Shown here: positions 17,993 to 27,098 of the stretch, piece by piece
Layout: every line of letters begins with the position of its first letter
Position numbering within the stretch: position 1 is the stretch's first letter
NCBI GenBank assembly: GCA_963734575.1
Contig: CAVTHT010000008.1
Location: 248,001 to 312,000, forward strand
Reading direction: 5' to 3'
DNA length: 64,000 bases
From: CAIWHR01 sp963734575
Lineage (GTDB): Bacteria > Pseudomonadota > Gammaproteobacteria > Burkholderiales > Casimicrobiaceae
Made by a program: the position numbers and the translations under genes
Notes under the pieces: generated by a model
Told to the model about the DNA's origin: nothing
The model's database searches: none
What the model saw: only the letters and a program-made list of their open reading frames with translations

Positions 17993-19033
17993 ATGCCGCG
18001 CTACCGCACCGCGGACTTCGACTACGTCCTGCCCCCGGAGCTGATCGCACAGCATCCGGCGGCGCAGCGCTCCGCGAGCCGCCTCCTGCACGTGCGCGCC
18101 CGACGCCCTGCGCGATCTCGCCTTTCGCGATCTGCCGGAACTCGTCCTGCCCGGCGACGTGATGGTGTTCAACGACACGCGCGTGCTGAAATCGCGCCTC
18201 GTCGGGCGCAAGCCGTCGGGCGGCCGCGTGGAGCTGCTGCTGGAGCGCGCATTGGGTCCCGCCGCCGCGCGCTTCCAGCTCAAGGCGAGCCATCCGCCGC
18301 ACCCGGGTGGCATCGTGGAGCTTCCCGGCGACATCCACGCCGTGGTCACGGCCCGGGACGGGCGCTTCGTCGACCTTTCGCTACCGGGCGTGGCTTCGCT
18401 GCCCGAGTATCTCGAGCGCCACGGCGCAACGCCGTTGCCGCCGTACATCACGCACGAGGCCGACACGGAGGACGACGAGCGCTACCAGACGGTGTACGCG
18501 CGCACGCCCGGAGCCGTCGCCGCCCCGACCGCAGGATTGCATTTCGACGACGCGTTCCTCGGGGAGCTCGACGCGCGCGGCATCACGCGCGCATTCGTCA
18601 CGCTGCACGTCGGCGCCGGCACATTCTCGCCGGTGACCGCGGAAGACCTGCGCGAGCACCGCATGCACGCCGAGTGGTTGAGCATTCCGCTCGCGACGGC
18701 CGACGCGATCGCGCCGCCCGGGCGCGCGGTGGCCGTGTCCTCGCCGTCGGCACGACGTCGCTGCGGGCGCTCGAGGCGGCAGCGGACGACGGCGGCGAGG
18801 TCCGCGTCGGCGCGGCGGAAACCGATCTCTTCATCACTCCCGGCTATCGGTTCCGCGTCGTCGATCGGCTGCTCACCAACTTCCACCTGCCGCGCTCGAC
18901 GCTGCTCATGCTGGTGTCCGCCTTCGCGGGAGTCGAGCACATGCGCGCGGTGTACGCCCATGCCATCGCCGCGCGCTACCGTTTCTTCAGCTATGGCGAT
19001 GCGACCCTGCTGGAGCGCAGCCCGGTCGCCTGA
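17993..19033 (+). pseudogene. queA: S-adenosylmethionine:tRNA ribosyltransferase-isomerase QueA (two frameshifts)
   Basis: Transfers the ribosyl part of SAM to 7-aminomethyl-7-deazaguanine in tRNA, making epoxyqueuosine. The start at 17993 reads MPRYRTADFDYVLPPELIAQ. The middle is in another frame (DVMVFNDTRVLKSRLVGRK, then VYARTPGAVAAPTAGLHFD and VTLHVGAGTFSPV). The end returns to the first frame (VLAVGTTSLRALEAA, then TDLFITPGYRF and LTNFHLPRSTLLMLVSAFAG). All diagnostic motifs are present in order, so single-base indels near 18098 and 18730 are the simplest explanation. It lies just upstream of tgt, the preceding enzyme of the queuosine pathway. Confidence 0.88.
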
Positions 19034-19077
19034 TGCGATGATGCTCGACCGCGGCCGCCGCTCCTGACCCCCAGTCC

Positions 19078-20189
19078 ATGCAGTTCACCGTCCTCGCCAC
19101 GCAGGACCGCGCCCGGCGCGGCCGCCTCGAGCTTCGCCACGGCGTGGTCGAGACCCCCATCTTCATGCCGGTGGGCACCTACGGCACGGTCAAGGCGATG
19201 GCGCCGCGCGAGCTCGACGAGCTCGGCACGCAGATCCTGCTCGGCAACACCTTCCACCTGTGGCTGCGGCCCGGGGTCGAGGTCATGCGCGCGCATGGCG
19301 GATTGCACGGTTTCATGGGCTGGTCGAAGCCGATCCTCACCGACTCGGGCGGATTCCAGGTCTGGAGCCTCGGCGCGCTGCGCAAGGTGCGCGAGGATGG
19401 GGTCGCGTTCGCGTCTCCGGTCAATGGCGACCGCCTGCTGCTGACGCCGGAAGTCTCGATGGAGGTGCAGCGCGCGCTCGATTCGGACGTCGTGATGATC
19501 TTCGACGAGTGCACGCCCTACCCCGCGACGCACGACGAGGCGGCCGAGTCGATGGAGCGTTCGCTGCGCTGGGCGGCGCGCTCGCGCCAGGCCTTCGATG
19601 CGCTCGGGAACCCCAACGCGCTGTTCGGGATCGTCCAGGGCGGGATGCACGCCGACCTCCGCGCGGCATCGGTCGGCGGCCTGCAGGCGATCGGCTTCGA
19701 CGGCTACGCGATCGGCGGGCTGTCGGTGGGCGAGCCCAAGGAAGAGATGCTGCGGGTGCTCGACGAGACCACGCCGCACCTGCCCGGCGATCGACCGCGC
19801 TATCTCATGGGCGTGGGCACCCCCGAGGACATCGTCGCCGGCGTGCTCGCGGGCATCGACATGTTCGACTGGTCCTGCCGACGCGCAACGCCCGCAACGG
19901 CTGGCTGTTCACGCGCTTCGGCGACATCAAGATCCGCAACGCGCGCTACCGCATGGACACCCGGCCGCTGGACGAAACCTGCGCGTGCTACACCTGCCGC
20001 CATTTCACCCGCGCCTACCTGCACCACCTGCAGCGCGTGAACGAGATCCTGGGCGCGCGCCTCAACACCATCCACAACCTGCACTATTACCTCGGCCTTG
20101 CGGCGGGCCTGCGCGCCGCCATCGGCGCCGGCGAGCTGCCGGAGCACGTCGCGCGGTTCAGGGAGGAACGTGCGCGCGTGCTAGAATAA
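19078..20189 (+). CDS. tgt: tRNA-guanine transglycosylase (one frameshift)
   Basis: Exchanges guanine 34 of certain tRNAs for preQ1. Seen: VETPIFMPVGTYGTVKAMAP, DSGGFQVWSLG with the conserved Asp, LFGIVQGGMHADLR, YAIGGLSVGEPKEEM, and GIDMFDW with the nucleophile Asp. The zinc site CACYTCRHF with a downstream His and the typical NLHYYLGL end are in the next frame. The break is at about 19872: MFDW is followed by SCRRATP where LPTRNARNGWLF is expected. Restoring a single G in the TGG run repairs it. The span 19078-20189 is therefore one gene of about 370 residues. Part of the queA-tgt-yajC-secD-secF order common in proteobacteria. Confidence 0.94.
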
Positions 20190-20350
20190 TCAGTTACCTG
20201 CGCTGGCCTTTCCCGGGCCAACTGGGCCATCGCAGCTGGCGACGGCGCGCATGGCCATGTCGGCGGCTCGCCCGCCATCGCGCCGAAGCCGCTCTCGCCG
20301 CATCGGCCGCTGCCGTGATGCCCGTCACGCGCCCTTCCGGAGGAATTATC

Positions 20351-20683
20351 GTGCTGCACAGCTTCATCTCTCCCGCTTTCGCCCAGGCTGCGCCTTCGAC
20401 GCCGGGCAGCGATCTCATGGCTTTCCTGCCGATGGTCGCGATCTTCGTCGTGTTCTATTTCCTGCTGATCCGTCCGCAGCAGAAGAAGGCGAAGGAAACG
20501 CGCTCCATGCTGGAGGCGCTGCAAAAGGGCGACGAGGTCGCGACGGCGGGCGGCGTGGTCGGCCGGATCGCCAAGCTGAACGAGCAATACGCGGTCATCG
20601 AGATCGCCCCGAATGTCGAGGTCAACGTCCAGCGCGGCGCGATCTCGCAGCTCCTGCCCAAGGGCACCATCAAGTCGCTCTGA
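20351..20683 (+). CDS. yajC: Sec translocon accessory subunit YajC
   Basis: 110 residues. A single membrane helix (about 22-42, MAFLPMVAIFVVFYFLLIRP) is followed by QQKKAKETRSMLEALQKGDE and a small beta domain (VATAGGVVGRIAKLNEQYAV). It associates with SecDF-YidC in protein export. The start is a GTG at 20351 with AGGA about 7 bases upstream; longer upstream frames lack homology. An extended -10-like TGCTAGAAT overlaps the tgt 3' end (20179-20187) and may give this operon its own promoter. secD follows after about 90 bases. Confidence 0.94.
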   Translation: MLHSFISPAFAQAAPSTPGSDLMAFLPMVAIFVVFYFLLIRPQQKKAKETRSMLEALQKGDEVATAGGVVGRIAKLNEQYAVIEIAPNVEVNVQRGAISQLLPKGTIKSL

Positions 20684-20771
20684 CCGCCCCACGATCGCCA
20701 CGCGCCCTTGCGGCCGTGGCGCCGACGTCGCGCACCCGCGGTCACCGAACTCCACGAACAGTCTCGAGACC

Positions 20772-22625
20772 ATGAACCGTTACCCGGTCTGGAAATACGT
20801 CCTCATCGCCATCGCCCTGCTGGTGGGCTTCGTCTACACGCTGCCCAATTTCTTCCCCGAAGCGCCGGCCGTGCAGGTGTCGTCGTCCAAGGCGACGGTG
20901 AAGATCGACAGCGCGCTAATGACCACCGTGGAGGAGGCGCTCAAGGGTGCCGGCATTCCCTATCGCGGCGAAACGCTCGATGCCACGGGCGTGAAGGTGC
21001 GCTTCGAGGACCCGGACACGCAGCTCAAGGCCAAGGACGTGCTGCAGGCGAAGCTCGGCGAGAACTACATCGTCGCGCTCAACCTGCTCTCGTCGGAGCC
21101 GGACTGGCTCATCCGCATCGGCGCCCTGCCGATGTACCTCGGGCTCGACCTGCGCGGCGGCGTGCACTTCCTGCTCCAGGTCGACATGAAGGCGGCGCTC
21201 GACAAGGCGGCGGACCGCTACACCACGGACATCCGGTCGCTCCTGCGCGAGCGCAAGGTGCAGTACGGCGGGGTGGGACGCGAAGGCACGAACGTCGTGG
21301 TGCGCTTCCGCGACTCCGCCGAGCGCGAAAAGGCGCGGACCGCGATCAGCGCGACCTATCCCGATCTGCTCCTGCGCGATGCCGACGCGAGCGGCGGCGA
21401 CCTTCGTCTCGTGTCATCGCTGCGGCCCGAAGCGCAGAAGCGCATCCAGGACGGCGCCGTGCAGCAGAACATCCAGATCCTGCGCAATCGCGTGAACGAG
21501 CTTGGCGTCGCGGAGCCGATCATCCAGCAGCAGGGGGCGGACCGCGTGGTGGTCCAGCTGCCCGGGGTGCAGGATACCGCACGCGCCAAGGACATCCTCG
21601 GCCGCACGGCGTCGCTCGAGATCCGCATGGTCAACGAGGACCCCGGCGCGTTCGAGCAGGCGGCCGCGGGCCAGGTGCCGTTCGGCAGCGATCTCTTCAC
21701 CGACCGCAACGGCCAGCCGGTTCTGGTCAAGCGCCAGGTGGTGCTCACCGGCGATCGCATCAGCGATGCGCAGCCCGGCTTCGAGCAGCGCACCAACGAG
21801 CCCGCGGTCCACGTGAACCTCGACGGCGCCGGGGCGCGCATCTTCAAGGAAGTGACGCGCGAGAACGTCGGCAAGCGCATGGCGATCGTGCTGGTCGAGA
21901 AGGGCAAGGCCGAGGTCATCACCGCACCGGTCATCCGCGAGGAGATCGGCGGCGGTCGCGTGCAAATCAGCGGGCGCATGACGACGCGCGAAGCGAACGA
22001 CATCGCCCTCCTGATGCGCGCCGGCGCGCTCGCCGCGCCGATGGAGATCGTCGAGGAGCGCACGGTCGGCCCGAGCCTCGGCAAGGACAACATCGCGAAG
22101 GGCTTCCACTCGGTGACGTACGGCTTCATCGTGCTGTCGCTCTTCATCTGCGCGTATTACCTGCTGATGGGCGTGATCTCGACGATCGCGCTGTCGATCA
22201 ACCTGCTGCTCCTGGTCGCGATCCTGTCGATGCTGCAGGCCACCCTCACCCTGCCGGGCATCGCGGCCATCGCGCTCACGCTCGGCATGGCGATCGACTC
22301 CAACGTGCTGATCAACGAGCGCATCCGCGAGGAGCTGCGCTGGGGCGCCACGCCGCACGCCGCGATCCAGGCAGGCTACGAGCGCGCCTGGGGCACCATC
22401 CTCGACTCCAACGTCACCACGATGATCGCCGGCATCGCGCTGTTCATCTTCGGCACCGGCCCCGTGCGCGGCTTCGCCGTGGTGCACGTGCTGGGCATCC
22501 TCACCTCGATGTTCTCGGCGGTGTTCGTCTCGCGCGGCATCGTGAATCTCATCTACGGGCGGCGGAAGAAGCTCGAGCGCATCTCGATCGGCCAGATCTG
22601 GAAGCCGGCGCACACCGCCTCCTGA
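20772..22625 (+). CDS. secD: Protein translocase subunit SecD
   Basis: 617 residues, starting MNRYPVWKYVLIAIALLVGF with TM1. The large periplasmic domain follows (D1 motif YLGLDLRGGVHFLLQVDM near residue 125; QILRNRVNELGVAEPIIQQQ). Five C-terminal helices include the conserved TLGMAIDSNVLINERIREEL and the ATMMIAG-type region (SNVTTMIAGIALFIFGTG). With SecF it uses the proton gradient to pull exported proteins across the inner membrane. The frame is intact and the length normal. secF follows after 51 bases. Confidence 0.97.
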   Translation: MNRYPVWKYVLIAIALLVGFVYTLPNFFPEAPAVQVSSSKATVKIDSALMTTVEEALKGAGIPYRGETLDATGVKVRFEDPDTQLKAKDVLQAKLGENYIVALNLLSSEPDWLIRIGALPMYLGLDLRGGVHFLLQVDMKAALDKAADRYTTDIRSLLRERKVQYGGVGREGTNVVVRFRDSAEREKARTAISATYPDLLLRDADASGGDLRLVSSLRPEAQKRIQDGAVQQNIQILRNRVNELGVAEPIIQQQGADRVVVQLPGVQDTARAKDILGRTASLEIRMVNEDPGAFEQAAAGQVPFGSDLFTDRNGQPVLVKRQVVLTGDRISDAQPGFEQRTNEPAVHVNLDGAGARIFKEVTRENVGKRMAIVLVEKGKAEVITAPVIREEIGGGRVQISGRMTTREANDIALLMRAGALAAPMEIVEERTVGPSLGKDNIAKGFHSVTYGFIVLSLFICAYYLLMGVISTIALSINLLLLVAILSMLQATLTLPGIAAIALTLGMAIDSNVLINERIREELRWGATPHAAIQAGYERAWGTILDSNVTTMIAGIALFIFGTGPVRGFAVVHVLGILTSMFSAVFVSRGIVNLIYGRRKKLERISIGQIWKPAHTAS

Positions 22626-22676
22626 TCGCAGGCCCCTCGCCAACGACCGCCCGCTGCCACCGTCCCGGAACCGACC

Positions 22677-23621
22677 ATGGAATTCTTCCGCTTCAAGCGC
22701 GACATCCCGTTCATGCGGCACGCGCTGGTGTTCAACGTGATCTCCGCGATCACGTTCCTCCTCGCTGTCGTTTTCCTGGCGACGCGCGGCCTCAACTTCG
22801 GAGTCGACTTCCGCGGCGGCACCGTGATCGAGGTGGCCTACCCGCACGCCGTGGACTTCAACCGGCTGCGCGGCGCGATCGACAAGCTCAATCTCGGCGA
22901 ATACTCGGTCCAGAGCTTCGGCACGGCCACCAACGCGCTCATCCGCCTGCCGCTCAAGGAGGGCGTGTCCAGCGCCCAGCTCTCCGAACGCGTCATGGGC
23001 GCGCTCAAGGGGGACGATGCCTCGGCGACGCAGCGGCGCGTGGAATTCGTGGGCCCGCAGGTCGGCAAGGAGCTGTACGAGAACGGCGCGCTCGCGCTGC
23101 TGCTCGTGTCGTTCGGCATTGTGGCGTACCTGGCCATGCGCTTCGAATGGCGCTTCGCGGTGGCGGCGATCATCGCCAACCTGCACGACGTCGTGATCAT
23201 CCTGGGCTTCTTCGCCCTGTTCCAGTGGGAGTTCTCGCTGCCCGTCCTGGCGGCGGTGCTCGCCGTGCTGGGATACTCCGTCAACGAATCGGTGGTCATC
23301 GCCGACCGGATCCGCGAGAACTTCCGCAAGATGCGCAAGGCATCGGTGACGCACGTGATCGACAACGCGATCACCACCACGATGTCCCGCACGATCATCA
23401 CCCACGGCAGTACGCAGCTCATGGTGACGTCGATGCTCATCTTCGGCGGCGAGACGCTGCACTACTTCGCGCTGGCGCTCACGATCGGCATCCTGTTCGG
23501 CATCTATTCGTCGGTGCTCGTGATGGCCCCGCTCGTGATGTGGATGGGCGTTTCGCGCGAGGACCTCGTCAAGCCGGAGCGCAAGCGCACCGGTCCGGAA
23601 GGCGAGAAGATCCTCCCCTAG
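22677..23621 (+). CDS. secF: Protein translocase subunit SecF
   Basis: 314 residues. N-terminal MEFFRFKRDIPFMRHALVFN with TM1, then GVDFRGGTVIEVAYPH (P1 motif). The C-terminal helix bundle has LGYSVNESVVIADRIRENFR and TTTMSRTIITHGSTQLMVTS, the SecF-specific signature. Forms a complex with SecD. The frame is intact. It ends 35 bases before a DedA gene, which may be read from the same transcript. Confidence 0.97.
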   Translation: MEFFRFKRDIPFMRHALVFNVISAITFLLAVVFLATRGLNFGVDFRGGTVIEVAYPHAVDFNRLRGAIDKLNLGEYSVQSFGTATNALIRLPLKEGVSSAQLSERVMGALKGDDASATQRRVEFVGPQVGKELYENGALALLLVSFGIVAYLAMRFEWRFAVAAIIANLHDVVIILGFFALFQWEFSLPVLAAVLAVLGYSVNESVVIADRIRENFRKMRKASVTHVIDNAITTTMSRTIITHGSTQLMVTSMLIFGGETLHYFALALTIGILFGIYSSVLVMAPLVMWMGVSREDLVKPERKRTGPEGEKILP

Positions 23622-23656
23622 CGGGCCTGCGTGGCAGCCGCGATGCCCGTCGTCCG

Positions 23657-24307
23657 ATGCTGACCACGCTCCTGTACTCGCTGTTCGCGCTGGATGCGAA
23701 CGTCGCGGAGCTGGGCGCGCGCTACGGCCACTGGCTGTATGCGATCCTCTTCCTGGTCATATTCGCCGAGACCGGACTGGTCGTCTTCCCGTTCCTGCCG
23801 GGCGATTCGATCCTGTTCATCGCCGGCACGGTGGCAGCCGGGGCGGACCTCAACGTGCACCTGCTGGTGCTGCTCCTCGTGGTGGCGGCAGTCGCGGGCG
23901 ACACCGTCAACTACGCAGTGGGGCATTTCACCGGCCCGCGCATCTTCGACCGGCCCGATTCACGGTTCTTCAAGCAATCGCACCTGCGGCGCACGCAGGC
24001 CTTCTTCGAGAAATATGGCGGGGTGACGATCATCATCGGGCGCTTCATCCCGATCGTGCGCACCTTCGCGCCGTTCCTCGCCGGCGTGGCCGGCATGCGC
24101 TACGGCAAGTTCATCTCGTACAACGTGGTCGGCGCGATCTGCTGGATCTCCTCCCTCACCTACGCCGGATACCTCTTCGGCAACATTCCGTGGGTGAAGG
24201 AGCACCTGCCGCTCATCGTGCTGGGCATCGTGGCGGTGACGATGCTGCCCGCGGTGCGCACGTTCCTGCGCGAGCGACGCGCCGCGCGACGGCGCGCAGC
24301 CGTGTGA
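23657..24307 (+). CDS. DedA family membrane protein
   Basis: 216 residues with the DedA/VTT fold. Seen: FAETGLVVFPFLPGDSILFI with the conserved Glu and Asp, a reentrant-like region, RFIPIVRTFAPFLAGVAGM with paired arginines, and terminal helices. DedA proteins act in lipid flipping (undecaprenyl phosphate or phosphatidylethanolamine) and proton-dependent envelope homeostasis. The exact substrate cannot be told from this sequence. The start at 23657 reads MLTTLLYSLFALDANVAELG. It converges on purB with only 7 bases between the stop codons. Confidence 0.88.
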   Translation: MLTTLLYSLFALDANVAELGARYGHWLYAILFLVIFAETGLVVFPFLPGDSILFIAGTVAAGADLNVHLLVLLLVVAAVAGDTVNYAVGHFTGPRIFDRPDSRFFKQSHLRRTQAFFEKYGGVTIIIGRFIPIVRTFAPFLAGVAGMRYGKFISYNVVGAICWISSLTYAGYLFGNIPWVKEHLPLIVLGIVAVTMLPAVRTFLRERRAARRRAAV

Positions 24308-24314
24308 CGCCGCG

Positions 24315-25700
24315 CTAGACGCGGCGGGCGAGCTCGGCGGCGCGGCCGACGTACGTCGCCGGCGTCAGCGCCTTGAGCCGCGCCCGCGCGTCCTCGGGGA
24401 TCGCGAGCGTGTCGATGAAGGCATGCAGCGACTCGCGGCTCATGCCGGTCTTGCCGCGGGTGAGCGCCTTCAGCTGCTCGTAGGGATTGGGCACGCCATA
24501 GCGGCGCATGACCGTCTGGATCGGCTCCGCAAGCACCTCCCAATTCGCATCGAGGTCCGCCGCGATGCGCTCCGGATCGGGCTGCAGCTTGCCGAGGCCC
24601 TGTTGGAGCGACGTCCAGCCGAGCAGCGTGTGGCCGAGGGCGACGCCCATGTTCCGCAACACCGTCGAATCGGTGAGGTCGCGCTGGAAGCGCGAGATCG
24701 GCAGCTTCTCCGCGAGATGCCGCAGGAGCGCGTTCGCGAGACCGAGGTTGCCTTCCGAATTCTCGAAGTCGATGGGATTGACCTTGTGCGGCATGGTCGA
24801 GGACCCGACCTCGCCTTCGCGCATCCGCTGCCGGAAATAGCCGAGCGCGACATAGCCCCACACGTCGCGATCGAGATCGACGAGGATCGTGTTGACGCGT
24901 GCGAGCGCGTCGAAGAGCTCCGCCATGTAGTCGTGCGGCTCGATCTGCGTCGTGTACGGATTGAGCTCGAGCCCGAGATTCGCCACGACGCCCGCCGCGA
25001 AGCGTTCCCAGTCCACTTCCGGATAGGCGGCGACGTGGGCGTTGTAGTTGCCGACGGCGCCATTCATCTTGCCCTTGATCGGCACGCGCGCGAGAGCCGT
25101 CGTCGCGCGGTCCAGCCGGGCCACGACGTTCGCCATTTCCTTGCCGAGAGTCGTCGGCGTCGCGGGCTGGCCGTGCGTGCGGGCGAGCATTGCAAGCCCG
25201 GCATGCGCGTGCGCGAGCTTGCGCAGTGCGTCGATGATGTCGTGCAGCGCCGGTTGCAGGATGTCGTGCACCGCGGCGCGCAGCATGAGCGCGTGGGCGA
25301 GGTTGTTGATGTCCTCGGAGGTGCAGGCGAAGTGGATGAACTCGGTGACTCGCTGGATCTCGGCGACACCGGCGAAGCGCTCCTTCAGCCAGTATTCGAT
25401 CGCCTTGACGTCGTGGTTCGTGGTGCGTTCGATCGCCTTCACCCGTTCGGCATCAGCGATGCCGAACGTCGCCACCGCGGCCGCGAGGAGCTCGCGCGTG
25501 GGTGCGCTGAAGGGCGGCACCTCGGCGATCGCCGGCTCGTCCGCGAGCGCCACGAGCCACGCCACCTCGACGCGCACACGGGCGCGGATGAGACCGTACT
25601 CGCTGAAATGCTCGCGCAGCGGCGCGACCTTGGCGGCATACCGGCCGTCGAGCGGCGACAACGCAGTCAGCGGAACTTCCGGAAGAGCCGAGGAGGACAT
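24315..25700 (-). CDS. purB: Adenylosuccinate lyase
   Basis: Cleaves fumarate from SAICAR and from adenylosuccinate in purine synthesis. The 461-residue protein begins MSSSALPEVPLTALSPLDGR. It shows the superfamily signature GSSTMPHKVNPIDFENSEGN, the catalytic-base region TEFIHFACTSEDINNLAHAL, and THGQPATPTTLGKEMANVVA, all of the E. coli-type (longer) PurB class. The start at 25700 follows a good purine-rich site. An upstream extension in the same frame is not family-like. A candidate promoter at 25742-25760 closely resembles that of aroC. Confidence 0.97.
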   Translation of the reverse strand: MSSSALPEVPLTALSPLDGRYAAKVAPLREHFSEYGLIRARVRVEVAWLVALADEPAIAEVPPFSAPTRELLAAAVATFGIADAERVKAIERTTNHDVKAIEYWLKERFAGVAEIQRVTEFIHFACTSEDINNLAHALMLRAAVHDILQPALHDIIDALRKLAHAHAGLAMLARTHGQPATPTTLGKEMANVVARLDRATTALARVPIKGKMNGAVGNYNAHVAAYPEVDWERFAAGVVANLGLELNPYTTQIEPHDYMAELFDALARVNTILVDLDRDVWGYVALGYFRQRMREGEVGSSTMPHKVNPIDFENSEGNLGLANALLRHLAEKLPISRFQRDLTDSTVLRNMGVALGHTLLGWTSLQQGLGKLQPDPERIAADLDANWEVLAEPIQTVMRRYGVPNPYEQLKALTRGKTGMSRESLHAFIDTLAIPEDARARLKALTPATYVGRAAELARRV

Positions 25701-25741
25701 GCGGCCGGGAGGAGCGGCGCGCGCGTGGCGCGGGAGGCGAA

Positions 25742-25760
25742 CGAGTGTAGCACGCACCCT
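25742..25760 (-). promoter_or_regulatory. Candidate extended -10 promoter of purB
   Basis: Minus-strand AGGGTGCGTGCTACACTCG, differing by one base from the element before aroC. It contains the extended -10 form TGCTACACT and lies about 42-60 bases before the purB ATG. Confidence 0.55.
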
Positions 25761-25810
25761 GCGCGACCCCTGCAGGGCGACCGTCACGTCACGCGCGCGG
25801 CGTACAGGCA

Positions 25811-25856
25811 GCGCTGCGTTGCGCAGCGCGCGTTGCCGGCGCAGGCAGCCTGCGCC
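25811..25856. repeat. Two adjacent perfect hairpins between purB and the upstream hypothetical gene
   Basis: GCGCTGCG-TTG-CGCAGCGC (25811-25829) and GGCGCAGGC-A-GCCTGCGCC (25838-25856) are perfect inverted repeats 8 bases apart. The first is 6 bases after the stop of the minus-strand gene at 25863. Neither has a T-tract, so they may be a factor-dependent terminator, an mRNA-stabilising structure or a bidirectional insulator before the purB promoter. Confidence 0.5.
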
Positions 25857-25862
25857 GCGACC

Positions 25863-26531
25863 TTACGCTGCGAGCATGTCCCGCAGACGCCCGGCCAGCA
25901 CCTTGGCCTCGGGCTCGGGCGCAACCTTGCGCAGTGCCTTCTCGTAGTCGGGCATGAGCCGGCCCAGTTCCGCGCGGGTGGAGCAGCGCTCGAGGCGCAG
26001 CGTGAACACGAATGCGCGCAGGCCGAGCGCGCTGACGACGGTTTCGTTCATGAACGACTTCGCTTCCCGGAACCGCGACAGCTCGTCGACGGTGATCCCG
26101 GGCGTCGTGGCGACGATCGGATTACCGTGCGGCGCACCGCTCCCGTGGACGGTCCCGGTGCCATTGACCGGAGCATCGCCGTTGCCATGCCCATGTCCGT
26201 TGACCGTTGCGCCGTTCACCGGCGTGACTGCGTCATCGGGCGGCTGGGCGGCGGCGACCGCCGTGCGGTCCGGCGTTGCAGCCATCGGTATCGGCGCCAT
26301 CGGCACAGGCGTCGCGCCGCCGACCGGTGCGATGTAGCCGTCCGCGGCGAGCAATTCCAGGAAATCGGGCTGCACACCGACACGAAGGCCCTGCTCGCGC
26401 AGCGCGTCGACCGATTTCGACGGGTCCGTGAGAATCAGCATCGTGCGCAGCTTGCCGCGCAGGTTGTTGCGCCGCGCCATGATCTCGTCGACGCCCTTGT
26501 CGGTCTTGGCGTAGCGCGCAGTGTCCATCAT
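25863..26531 (-). CDS. Hypothetical two-domain protein with Gly/His/Asn/Pro-rich linker
   Basis: 222 residues starting MMDTARYAKTDKGVDEIMAR at 26531, with GGAG at a good distance. The N-terminal part (KTDKGVDEI, then KLRTMLILTDPSKSVDALRE) resembles small winged-helix-like domains seen in betaproteobacterial unknowns. A linker of about 70 residues rich in Pro, Val, Gly, His and Asn follows, including NGHGHGNGDAPVNG. The C-terminal helical domain (FREAKSFMNETVVSALGLRA, then ALRKVAPEPEAKVLAGRLRD) completes it. No signal peptide or membrane segment. I cannot assign a function; the layout suggests a cytoplasmic sensor or adaptor. It stands alone between purB and a small lipoprotein gene. Confidence 0.65.
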   Translation of the reverse strand: MMDTARYAKTDKGVDEIMARRNNLRGKLRTMLILTDPSKSVDALREQGLRVGVQPDFLELLAADGYIAPVGGATPVPMAPIPMAATPDRTAVAAAQPPDDAVTPVNGATVNGHGHGNGDAPVNGTGTVHGSGAPHGNPIVATTPGITVDELSRFREAKSFMNETVVSALGLRAFVFTLRLERCSTRAELGRLMPDYEKALRKVAPEPEAKVLAGRLRDMLAA

Positions 26532-26768
26532 CGGGTTCTCCAGGCGTTCAACGGATGTTTCGGATCCTTCGAACCAGCAATCCTTATGCCATTGCCATAG
26601 TCGCGCGCACGGCACGGACGACGTGCACCACAGGGCCGTGGTCCGCCCCGGGCCCACGGCTGTGTCGCTCGGTGCTGGTCGGCATCATGGCGCCACGCCG
26701 CACTGCACCCGGCAGCGCACCCTAGGGCACCGTGCGCCGCACAGCGGCAGGTGTGACGGGCGCCGAAC

Positions 26769-27017
26769 CTATTGCTTCTCGTTCTTCCCGGGGCCTTTCA
26801 GCGTGTCCGCGATGCCCGGGACGCCGCCATGATCGTGGCTTTCGGGCGGCTTGTCCTTGTCGGACTTCTGCTCCGTCACTGCCGGGGCGGGCGCAGGCGC
26901 GCCTGGCGCCGGGGAGGCCTGCTTCGCGGGAGGCGGGGAGGGTTCCTTGCTGCAGGCGGCAACGAGCAGCGCAGCGGCAACGGCGATGGCTGCGAACGGC
27001 ATTGCGGGTTGCTTCAT
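26769..27017 (-). CDS. Small putative lipoprotein (82 aa)
   Basis: Begins MKQPAMPFAAIAVAAALLVAAC: a signal peptide with lipobox ending at Cys 22. A Pro/Ala-rich stretch (SPAPGAPAPAPAV) and a charged tail with ESHDHGG and GKNEKQ follow. GGAG precedes the ATG. The mature part is mostly disordered and has no known domain; it is probably an envelope-anchored accessory. It follows the transporter gene on the same strand by about 80 bases and could share its transcript. Confidence 0.65.
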   Translation of the reverse strand: MKQPAMPFAAIAVAAALLVAACSKEPSPPPAKQASPAPGAPAPAPAVTEQKSDKDKPPESHDHGGVPGIADTLKGPGKNEKQ

Positions 27018-27098
27018 CGGCTTCTCCAAAACAATGCCGGCCCTTGCGAGCCGGCATCGGTGCTGCATGCACCGGGCTGCGCCAGGCAGCCCGTCCAG

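Noticed and set aside
15170..18466. Very long minus-strand open frame (1098 codons) opposite the MalT/SARP regulator
   Set aside because: It is antisense to a gene with clear domains, its translation is Arg/Ala/Glu-rich without motifs, and long shadow frames are expected at this GC content.
19860..19890. Programmed frameshift in tgt
   Set aside because: No slippery heptamer or pseudoknot is visible and other genes show the same type of one-base loss; a missing G in a short run is enough.
21414..23462. Long minus-strand open frame opposite secD/secF
   Set aside because: Antisense to two intact, well-conserved genes, with no recognisable protein features.
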